Source: Streptomyces sp. NRRL S-646 (lineage in GTDB: Bacteria > Actinomycetota > Actinomycetes > Streptomycetales > Streptomycetaceae). From it: 64,000 bases of DNA. The position numbers were made by a program, and so were the translations under genes. Below, one piece after another: positions 24,172 through 31,319 of the stretch; positions within the stretch are counted from its first letter, which is position 1, and every line of letters begins with the position of its first letter. The notes beneath the pieces are model-generated. The model did no database searches. It saw nothing but the letters and a program-made list of their open reading frames with translations, and was not told the origin of the DNA. Where the stretch lies: contig NZ_JODC01000017.1 of the NCBI RefSeq assembly GCF_000720765.1, forward strand, positions 62,001 to 126,000. The letters are read 5' to 3'.

Positions 24172-26363
24172 ACATCGTCCACGGAACCTGGGAATCCGCC
24201 CCCGCCACCCGCTGGGAGGACGGCTTCCTGAGCGGCAACGGCCACCACGGCGCACTCGTGTTCGGTGAACCGAACGACGAACGGGTCGTCGCCACCCACC
24301 ACACCCTCGTCCGCCCCAACGGCGGCGAGAGTGCCCGTCCGCCCCGCCTCGCCGACCGACTACCGCTCCTCCAGGACCAGCTGCTCGCGGGCGAGCTGCA
24401 TGCCGCCGAGACCTTCACCGACGGACGCGACCTGCAGTGGGTCCAGCCCTTCCATCCCGCCTTCCAGGTACGGCTGCGCAGACCGTCCGGCGAGGAGCCG
24501 CGCCGCTACCGCCGCTCCGTCGACTTCACCACCGGCGTGGTGAAGTCGGTCTGCGAGGGCTGGAGCAGCCGGGTCTTCGTGTCCCGCGCCGACGACGTGA
24601 TCGTCCAGCACATCACGGCAGCCCACCTCGACATCGCCCTGGACCACCGCCTCCCGGGAGCACCCCTGGGCCTCGCCGTCGGCGACGGCGCGGTCCTCAC
24701 CCCCGAGGGTGCCCTGCTCACCCTGCGCGTCCGCTACCCCGGCAGCGACACGGCGTACACCGGGGTGACGCTCGTCGTGGTCACGGGCGGCCGTACGACG
24801 CTCACGCCCCCCGGTGCACGGGTCGCGGGCGCGGAGTCGGTCCTGCTGCTGACCAGGGTGCTGCGGCACACCGGCGAGCTGGACACGACACCCCACGCCC
24901 GCGCCCTGCGCGAACTGCTGCCGGCCGGCGAGGACCCGTACACCCTCCTCCTGGACCGCCACACCGCCCTGCACCGCACCGCCTACGAGCGCGTCACCCT
25001 CGACCTGGACGCCGACCCCGCAGAGCGCGCCCTGCCCGGCTCGGAGTTGCTGGAGCACCCCGACAGCACGGCCCTCCTGGAGCGCCTCTTCGCCGCAGGC
25101 CGCTACCACCTGCTCTCCGCGAGCGGCCTGTTCCCGCCCCGCCTGGTCGGCCTGTGGACCGGCGACTGGGACACCGCGTGGTCGGGGGCGTTCACCAACG
25201 ACGCCAACCTCAACCTCCAGACCGCGTCCGCAGCGGCCGCCGCGCTTCCCGAAGTCACGCAAGCCCATGCCTCCCTGATTGAGCGTCAGCTTCCCGACTG
25301 GGCCGAGAACGCCCGCGCCGTCTTCGGGGCTCGCGGCATCGTCGCCCCCGCCCACACCGACGGCGAGTCCGGGCTGACGTACCACTTCAACCGTGAATAC
25401 CCCCTGCACCTGTGGACGGCGGGCGCCGACTGGCTGCTCAAACCGCTGGTCGACCACGACGAGACGGACGGCGCCCGCGACCCCCGCACCGCCCACGCAC
25501 TCGCCCAAGTCGCCCTGTTCTACGAGGACTTCCTCGACCGGACCGACAAGGACGGCCGCCTGGTCGTCCTGCCCTCCTACTCGCCCGAGAACCGCCCCGC
25601 GAACGCCAGTTGGGGCGCCATCAACGCGGCCATGGACCTCTCGGCCGCCCGGCACGCGCTGCAGACGGCGGCCGAGTACCACCCGGGCACCCCCGAGGCC
25701 GACCGCTGGCGTGCCCTGGCCGACCGGCTTCCGCCCCACCGGATCAACGCCGACGGCGCCCTGGCCGAATGGGCCTGGCCCGGCCTGGACGACACCTACG
25801 ACCACCGTCACCTCAGCCACCTCTACGGCGTCTGGCCGCTCGACGAGATCAACCCGTACGACACCCCGGACCTCGCGGCGGCCGCCCACCGGGCCCTCGA
25901 ACTGCGCGGCGCCGAGAACGACTCCGCGCACGGCCATCTGCACCACGCCCTGGTCGCCGCCCGGCTGCGCGACGGCGAACGGGTCGCCCACGCCCTCGGC
26001 CAGGTCCTCAAGGGCGACTTCTTCCACGTCTCCCTGATGAGCGCGCACTACCCGAACCGCGACGTCTACAACGCCGACGCCGCCCACACCCTGCCCGCCG
26101 TGCTGATCGAGATGCTCGTGCAGTCGACCCCGGACCGCCTGGTGCTGCTGCCCGCGCTCCCGAAGGCGTACCCGAAGGGCCAACTCCTCGGCGTCCGCAC
26201 CCGGTTCGGGGCGGAACTCGACCTCACCTGGAACCCGCAAGAAGCGACCGCGGTGCTGCGCCCCACCCGTACGCACCGCGTCGAACTCAGGACTTCCTCC
26301 GGTACACGGCCGCTCGACCTCGTCGCCGGAGAAGACCACGTCCTCGCGCTGGGGGCGTGGTAA
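24168..26363 (+). CDS. GH95 alpha-L-fucosidase
   Basis: The 731-residue protein aligns with GH95 by eye. The catalytic Asn pair is kept as Asn347 and Asn349 in NDANLNLQ (the family form is NINLQMNYW, so the residues after the pair differ). The catalytic Glu474 lies in LPSYSPENRP, and the C-terminus has the family block DRLVLLPALP. GH95 enzymes release fucose alpha-1,2-linked to galactose, exactly the terminal residue of the xyloglucan F side chain; some members act on L-galactose instead. ATG 24168 overlaps the GH42 stop by four bases. No signal peptide is visible, so it should act inside the cell. Confidence 0.85.
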   Translation: MNIVHGTWESAPATRWEDGFLSGNGHHGALVFGEPNDERVVATHHTLVRPNGGESARPPRLADRLPLLQDQLLAGELHAAETFTDGRDLQWVQPFHPAFQVRLRRPSGEEPRRYRRSVDFTTGVVKSVCEGWSSRVFVSRADDVIVQHITAAHLDIALDHRLPGAPLGLAVGDGAVLTPEGALLTLRVRYPGSDTAYTGVTLVVVTGGRTTLTPPGARVAGAESVLLLTRVLRHTGELDTTPHARALRELLPAGEDPYTLLLDRHTALHRTAYERVTLDLDADPAERALPGSELLEHPDSTALLERLFAAGRYHLLSASGLFPPRLVGLWTGDWDTAWSGAFTNDANLNLQTASAAAAALPEVTQAHASLIERQLPDWAENARAVFGARGIVAPAHTDGESGLTYHFNREYPLHLWTAGADWLLKPLVDHDETDGARDPRTAHALAQVALFYEDFLDRTDKDGRLVVLPSYSPENRPANASWGAINAAMDLSAARHALQTAAEYHPGTPEADRWRALADRLPPHRINADGALAEWAWPGLDDTYDHRHLSHLYGVWPLDEINPYDTPDLAAAAHRALELRGAENDSAHGHLHHALVAARLRDGERVAHALGQVLKGDFFHVSLMSAHYPNRDVYNADAAHTLPAVLIEMLVQSTPDRLVLLPALPKAYPKGQLLGVRTRFGAELDLTWNPQEATAVLRPTRTHRVELRTSSGTRPLDLVAGEDHVLALGAW

Positions 26364-26401
26364 CCACCCCCGCAACTCCCCCCACCCATGGAAGGGACAC
26401 C

Positions 26402-27115
26402 ATGGCAAAGAGCACTCTGCGCAAGATCACCATGGCCGTACTGGCGCCGGCGATGGCCATAGGCGCCACCGTCGGCCTCGCGTCCGCCCCCGCCTCCGCC
26501 GCCGTCTGGAACTCCTGCGAGCAGTACGCCAACACGAGCCTGAACGGCTACACGCTCTACAACAACATCTGGGGGTCCGGCGCCGGCAGCCAGTGCATCT
26601 GGGCCAACTCCGGCACCAACTGGGGTGTCTGGGCCAACCACCCCAACACCGGCGGCATCAAGTCCTACCCCAACGCCACGAAGGTGATCAACAAGTCGAT
26701 CACCTCACTCGGTTCGCTCACCAGCAGCTACAACGTCAGCGTCCCGTCGTCCGGTGCGTACGAGACGGCGTACGACATCTGGGACACGAACCACAAGTAC
26801 GAGATCATGCTCTGGATGAACAAGACCGGAGCCGTCGGCCCGCTCGGCACCTCGCAGGGCAACGTCACGCTGGGCGGTCACAGCTGGACCGTCTACAAGG
26901 GCAACAACGGCTCCAATGACGTGTTCTCGTTCGTCCGCACCTCCAACTCCTCCTCCGGCACCGTCGACGTCCTGCCGATCCTGAAGTGGATCAAGGACAC
27001 CAAGGGCTGGTTCGGCAACGTGACCATGGGCGACTTCCAGTTCGGCTTCGAGATCACGTCGTCTTCCGGTGGCCTGAACTTCACCGTCAACAGCGAGAGC
27101 GTCAGCAGCAGTTGA
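26402..27115 (+). CDS. Secreted GH12 endoglucanase/xyloglucanase
   Basis: This 237-residue single-domain enzyme begins with a Sec signal peptide (about 1-33, ending ASAPASA). The GH12 jelly-roll motifs follow: NNIWGSGAGSQCIW, the nucleophile Glu134 in YEIMLWMN and the acid/base Glu217 in FGFEITSSSGG. Family members cut beta-1,4-glucan or xyloglucan; beside GH74 and the side-chain enzymes, xyloglucan is the probable target. The gene is only 38 bases from GH95 with GAAGGG before the ATG, so it is probably in the same transcript. It lacks a cellulose-binding module, unlike many secreted Streptomyces cellulases. Confidence 0.92.
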   Translation: MAKSTLRKITMAVLAPAMAIGATVGLASAPASAAVWNSCEQYANTSLNGYTLYNNIWGSGAGSQCIWANSGTNWGVWANHPNTGGIKSYPNATKVINKSITSLGSLTSSYNVSVPSSGAYETAYDIWDTNHKYEIMLWMNKTGAVGPLGTSQGNVTLGGHSWTVYKGNNGSNDVFSFVRTSNSSSGTVDVLPILKWIKDTKGWFGNVTMGDFQFGFEITSSSGGLNFTVNSESVSSS

Positions 27116-27141
27116 TATTGATGTGGACCGGGTGAGGTTTC

Positions 27142-27729
27142 ATGGACCCCATGCCTATCCGCACCCCCCTCCGCATCACGCTGGCGGCCGCTGCCGCAGT
27201 GCTCGCCATACCGGGCACCGCGGCAGCGGCACCCACGACCCCCTTGTCCTCCCCCTTGCACCCGGTGGCCTCCCTCGCCGCCGAGCGCCTCGCCACCGCC
27301 GACCTGGTGGCAGCTGCGAAGTGGGGCACCGACAGCCCCATCGACGACCCCGCCCGCGAGCAGGTGGTCCTCGACAACGTCGCTGCTCAGGCGAAGCAGA
27401 TCGGCGCCGACCCCGACGAGGTCCGCCGCATGTTCCGCGACCAGATCGAGGCCAACAAGGACGTCCAGCGCGCCCTCTACGCCCGCTGGACCGCCCACCC
27501 CGACCAGGCCCCGACCACCCGGCCCGACCTGAACGTGGTCCGCCAGACCATCAACCGCATCAACACGGACCTGGTCCAGGCAGTCGCGGACACGACACCG
27601 GAGCGCACGGCCCTCACCTGCCGCCCGGAACTCACCGTGGCCGTCATCGAGGTCCACCACGAGAAACACCCGGACCTGCTTCACACCAAGGCCCTGCTCC
27701 GCTCCCTGGCGTCCGTCTGCAGGAATTGA
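27142..27729 (+). CDS. Secreted chorismate mutase (AroQ gamma class)
   Basis: This 195-residue product has a signal peptide (about 1-30, ending TAAAA) and the fold signatures of the exported gamma-class chorismate mutases: LAAERLATADLVAAAKW, PIDDPAREQVVLDNVA and FRDQIEANKDVQ. Cys160 and Cys193 near the C-terminus match the disulfide pair of the secreted mycobacterial enzyme. It would convert chorismate to prephenate outside the cytoplasm, a role still unexplained in this family. It follows GH12 by 26 bases on the same strand and may be co-transcribed with the xyloglucan genes. ATG 27142 is chosen; ATG 27151 is a close alternative. Confidence 0.9.
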   Translation: MDPMPIRTPLRITLAAAAAVLAIPGTAAAAPTTPLSSPLHPVASLAAERLATADLVAAAKWGTDSPIDDPAREQVVLDNVAAQAKQIGADPDEVRRMFRDQIEANKDVQRALYARWTAHPDQAPTTRPDLNVVRQTINRINTDLVQAVADTTPERTALTCRPELTVAVIEVHHEKHPDLLHTKALLRSLASVCRN

Positions 27730-27760
27730 ACAGGCGGGTCAATTTCCCGTGCGGTTCTCC

Positions 27761-27830
27761 CGCGCCCCTGAAGGGGCGCGGGGCTGTATCGATATGCGGC
27801 TCCGCCGCGTGGGCGCGACCAGCCACGACG
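27761..27830 (+). repeat. Interspersed repeat family B, copy 2
   Basis: The copy contains GGGGCGCGGGGCTGTATCGA and GCGGCTCCGCCGCGTGGGCG, the most complete form of this family in the window. It lies between the convergent chorismate mutase and GH31 genes, where its GCGGC-TCC-GCCGC hairpin could help termination from either side. Confidence 0.8.
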
Positions 27831-27851
27831 GCGCAGCAGCCGATCACCGAC

Positions 27852-29921
27852 CTAACGCGGCACTTCCTGCGCAATAGGAAGCTGGACCCCGTCCCGCAGA
27901 AACAGCGGAATCCGTTCCAACGGCGCATCAACAGTCACAGCCGCGCCCCCCTCATACGTCTCTCCCGTCCACGCGTCGGTCCACGTGGCGCCTGCCGGGA
28001 GATACGTCGTCCGGGCCGTCGCGCCGGCGGTAAGCACCGGGGCAACCAGCAGATCCCGCCCGAAGAGATAGGCATCGTCGACCGCCCAGGCCCCCTGATC
28101 CTCCGGGAACTCCAGGAACAGCGGCCGCATCACCGGCAGCCCCTCCTCGTGCGCCTCCCGCATGACGTCCAGGACGTACGGCTTCAGCCGCTCCCGCAGC
28201 CGCAGATATCGCTCCAGGATCGCGCCGGCCTCCTCGCCGTACGACCACACCTCGTTCGGACCCCCGGTCATGTCCGGACCCAGCGGCATCCCCGGATCCC
28301 GGAACCCATGCAGCCGCATCAGCGGCGACAGCGCGCCGAACTGGAACCACCGCACCATGACCTCGCGATACGCCGGGTCGTCCGGGTCGCCGCCGTGGAA
28401 GCCGCCGATGTCGGTGTTCCACCAAGGGATGCCGGACAACGCGGTGTTGAGCCCGGCCGCGATCTGGCGGCGCAGGGTCGGGAAGTCGGTGCCGATGTCG
28501 CCGGACCACAGGGCGGCGCCGTAGCGCTGACTGCCCGCCCAGGCCGAGCGGTTGAGGGTGATGACCTCCTCGCCCTCGGCGCGCAGACCCTCGTAGAAGG
28601 TGCGGGAGTTCTCGGCGGGGTAGCTGTTGCCGACCTCCAGGCCGGGACCCGCCCAGTAGCGCAGGTTCTCCTGGAAGCCCGGCTTGAGCTCGGGCTCGCA
28701 GGCGTCCAGCCAGAAGGCCGTGATGCCGTACGGATCCAGGTAGTTCTCCTTCACGCGCCACCACACGAACTCACGGGCGTCCGGGTTCGTGGCGTCGTAG
28801 AAGGCGACCTGGACGGTGGAGGCGACCTGCTTGTCGGGCCAGTCGGCGTGTGCCATCGGGCCGTACTGGGTGCCGATGAAGTAGCCGCGCTGCTCCATCA
28901 CCGGGTGGTTCTCGCTCAGCGGCGAAACGGACGGCCACACGCTCACCACCAGCTTGATGCCGAGCTCCTCCAGCTCGCGCACCATCGCCGCGGGGTCCGG
29001 CCACTCGTTGAGGTCGAACTTCCACTCGCCCAGGTGTGTCCAGTGGAAGAAGTCGCACACGATGGCCGAGATGGGCAGGCCCCGGCGCTTGTACTCCCTT
29101 GCCACCGCGAGGAGTTCGTCCTGCGTGCGGTAGCGCAGCTTGCACTGCCAGAAGCCGGCCGCCCACTCCGGCAGCATCGGCGTACGGCCGGTGACCGCGC
29201 TGTAGCGGCGCTGTCCGTCGGCCGGGGTGCCCGCGGTGATCCAGTAGTCGATCTGGCGGGCGGAGTCGGCCACCCAGCGGGTGCCGTTGTGCGCCAGCTC
29301 CACGCGGCCGATCGCCGGGTTGTTCCACAGGATCGTGTAGCCGCGGCTTGAGGAGAGCACCGGGATGCCGACCTCGGCGTTGCGCTGGACCAGGTCGAGG
29401 ACCAGGCCCTTCTGGTCGAGGCGGCCGTGCTGGTGCTGGCCGAGGCCGTACAGCTTCTCGTCGTCGTAGGCGGCGAAGCGCTGCTCCAGACGATGGTGGC
29501 CGTTGCCGACGGCCGTGTAGAGGCGGGAGCCCGGCCACCAGAAGTGGGCGCGTTCCTCGGCCAGTACCTCGCTGCCGTCGTCCGTGCGCAGGAAGCGGAT
29601 CAGGCCCTCGGCGCTCACCTCCACGGTGAGTGCGCCGACGGTCAACTGCCCTTCCCCGTCACCGACCTTGATGCTGCTCTCGGTGGCCGGCGCCTCGTCC
29701 AGCAGGGCGCCCGGCAGTCCTTCGAGGATCGGGCCGCCGAGCCGTGCGCGCACCCGGACCGCGTCCGGGCCCCACGGCTCGATGCGGAGGGTCTCCTGAC
29801 GTCCGCTCCACTCCAGCGCGCCGTCCCGCTCCCGGAAGGTGCCGACGGTGGGTGACGACTGGGCGAGGCTGACCTGGGGCTGGGCCCCGGTCTGTGGCTG
29901 GTTTTCGGCAGACTGGTTCAC
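27852..29921 (-). CDS. GH31 alpha-xylosidase
   Basis: The 689-residue enzyme has the GH31 barrel with nucleophile Asp406 in AFWLDACEPE and acid/base Asp475 in LWSGDIGTDF, plus the distal block GIPWWNTDIGGF. The WLDACEPE form, rather than the WLDMNEP of alpha-glucosidases, is typical of bacterial alpha-xylosidases. It would remove the alpha-1,6-xylose from the non-reducing end of imported xyloglucan oligosaccharides, alternating with the GH3 glucosidase. No signal peptide is present. It lies 55 bases downstream of the LacI-type gene on the same strand, probably as a two-gene operon. Confidence 0.88.
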   Translation of the reverse strand: MNQSAENQPQTGAQPQVSLAQSSPTVGTFRERDGALEWSGRQETLRIEPWGPDAVRVRARLGGPILEGLPGALLDEAPATESSIKVGDGEGQLTVGALTVEVSAEGLIRFLRTDDGSEVLAEERAHFWWPGSRLYTAVGNGHHRLEQRFAAYDDEKLYGLGQHQHGRLDQKGLVLDLVQRNAEVGIPVLSSSRGYTILWNNPAIGRVELAHNGTRWVADSARQIDYWITAGTPADGQRRYSAVTGRTPMLPEWAAGFWQCKLRYRTQDELLAVAREYKRRGLPISAIVCDFFHWTHLGEWKFDLNEWPDPAAMVRELEELGIKLVVSVWPSVSPLSENHPVMEQRGYFIGTQYGPMAHADWPDKQVASTVQVAFYDATNPDAREFVWWRVKENYLDPYGITAFWLDACEPELKPGFQENLRYWAGPGLEVGNSYPAENSRTFYEGLRAEGEEVITLNRSAWAGSQRYGAALWSGDIGTDFPTLRRQIAAGLNTALSGIPWWNTDIGGFHGGDPDDPAYREVMVRWFQFGALSPLMRLHGFRDPGMPLGPDMTGGPNEVWSYGEEAGAILERYLRLRERLKPYVLDVMREAHEEGLPVMRPLFLEFPEDQGAWAVDDAYLFGRDLLVAPVLTAGATARTTYLPAGATWTDAWTGETYEGGAAVTVDAPLERIPLFLRDGVQLPIAQEVPR

Positions 29922-29976
29922 GAAGGGTGCTCCCGAAAGACATAAGGGTGCCCGGGAAGGGCACGGAAGAGCGGGA

Positions 29977-30993
29977 TCAGGAAGTACCGGAAGGTGCAGG
30001 GCCCGTGCTCGCCCGCACCGTCAGCTCCGGGGCGATCAGCACGACTTCGTCCGTGCCCCGGCCGTCGAGCTTGGCGACCAGACGCTCCACGGCGTGCCGG
30101 CCCATCTCCTGCGCGGGGATGGCGACCGACGTCAGCCGCACCGAGGCCTGCACGGCGACCTGGTCCGGGCAGACCGCGACCACCGACACGTCCTCGGGCA
30201 CGGCACGGCCCTGCTGGCGGAGCAGGGCGAGCAGCGGCTCGACCGCCGACTCGTTCTGCACGACGAAGCCGGTGGTACCCGGCCGCTCGTCGAGAATGCG
30301 GGCGAGGGTCACGGCCATCGCGTCGTACCCGCCCTCGCACGGCCGGTGCAGCAGCCGTACGCCCAGCTCCTGGGCGCGTGACCGCAGTCCGTCGAGGGTG
30401 CGCTCGGCGAAGCCCGTGTGCCGCTCGTAGACGGCCGGGGCCTCTCCTATGACGGCGATGTCGCGGTGGCCGAGCATCGCCAGGTGCTCCACGCACAGCG
30501 CGCCGGTCGCCTTGAAGTCGAGGTCGACGCAGGTCAGTCCGGAGGTGTCGGCGGGGAGGCCGATGAGGACCGACGGCTGGTCGGTTCCGCGCAGCAACGG
30601 CAGCCGCTCGTCGTCGAGTTCGACGTCCATCAGGATCATCGCGTCGGCGAGCCCGCTGCCGGTGACCCGGCGGACCGCGTCCGGGCCCTCCTCGCCGGTC
30701 AGCAGCAGGACGTCGTACCCGTGCGTCCGGGCCGTGGTGGCGACCGCGATGGCGATCTCCATCATCACCGGTACGTACATGTCGGTGCGCAGCGGGACCA
30801 TCAGCGCGATGATGTTCGACCTGCTGCTGGCCAGGGCCCGCGCGCCCGCGTTCGGGTGGTAGCCGAGCTCGCGGATGGACTGCTCGACCCGCAGCCGGGT
30901 GGTCGTGGAGATGGACCGCTTGCCGCTGAGGACATAGCTCACCGTGCTCGCCGAGACTCCGGCGTGCTGGGCGACCTCGGCGAGGGTGACCAT
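29977..30993 (-). CDS. LacI-family transcriptional repressor
   Basis: The 338-residue regulator has an N-terminal LacI helix-turn-helix (VTLAEVAQHAGVSASTVSYVLSG) with hinge helix NAGARALASSRS, then a periplasmic-binding-protein-like effector domain. ATG 30993 is chosen because GGAGAG precedes it; a TTG four codons upstream is possible but weaker. Operators of the form TCGAAGCGCTTCGA lie in its own promoter region and at both divergent promoters 15 kb away, so it most likely represses the hydrolase/importer genes until a xyloglucan-derived sugar binds. The effector is unknown. Confidence 0.92.
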   Translation of the reverse strand: MVTLAEVAQHAGVSASTVSYVLSGKRSISTTTRLRVEQSIRELGYHPNAGARALASSRSNIIALMVPLRTDMYVPVMMEIAIAVATTARTHGYDVLLLTGEEGPDAVRRVTGSGLADAMILMDVELDDERLPLLRGTDQPSVLIGLPADTSGLTCVDLDFKATGALCVEHLAMLGHRDIAVIGEAPAVYERHTGFAERTLDGLRSRAQELGVRLLHRPCEGGYDAMAVTLARILDERPGTTGFVVQNESAVEPLLALLRQQGRAVPEDVSVVAVCPDQVAVQASVRLTSVAIPAQEMGRHAVERLVAKLDGRGTDEVVLIAPELTVRASTGPAPSGTS

Positions 30994-31011
30994 CCAGCTC
31001 TCCAAGCGGTG

Positions 31012-31025
31012 TGAAGCGCTTCGAC
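31012..31025. promoter_or_regulatory. Imperfect LacI-type operator at the repressor gene
   Basis: TGAAGCGCTTCGAC keeps the full GAAGCGCTTC core, with one changed base in the left arm compared with TCGAAGCGCTTCGA. It lies about 20 bases before the repressor start and could mediate autoregulation. Confidence 0.7.
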
Positions 31026-31097
31026 AGTGCGCATTGCGAACAGGGGCGGGTGAGAGTGGTTCGACACTAGCTCTAGCGAGGGTGGGTGTCCATAGGT

Positions 31098-31115
31098 TGT
31101 CGAAGCGCTTCGACA
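31098..31115. promoter_or_regulatory. Perfect 18-bp LacI-type operator
   Basis: TGTCGAAGCGCTTCGACA is symmetric over its whole length and contains the shared 14-bp operator. Its centre is about 88 bp from that of the imperfect site at 31012. It lies in the divergent gap between the repressor and the acyl-CoA dehydrogenase gene. Confidence 0.85.
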
Positions 31116-31121
31116 GCTTTT

Positions 31122-31190
31122 CTCGTACGAGGGTGACGGCTCTTCCTGTACGAGGGTGACGGCTCTTCTCGTACGAGGATGCACCCGCCC
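31122..31190 (+). repeat. Tandem 23-bp repeat with CTCGTACGAG palindromes
   Basis: Three consecutive 23-base units start at 31122, 31145 and 31168. The first two differ only at two bases near the start (CTCGTACGAGGGTGACGG against CCTGTACGAGGGTGACGG); the third diverges after CTCGTACGAGG. Units 1 and 3 contain the palindrome CTCGTACGAG. They fill the gap before the acyl-CoA dehydrogenase gene, beside the LacI operator. Confidence 0.8.
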
Positions 31191-31319
31191 GCGTACCTCT
31201 TCAGCTGAACGGCTGCACAAAGGGTGGTGGCCTCGCCCCGAATCGGGTACATACGATCGGGTAGCACCCGTCGGTAACCAAACTGGACCAAGATCCCGAT
31301 TCGCGGCGAGGTGGCCCTC

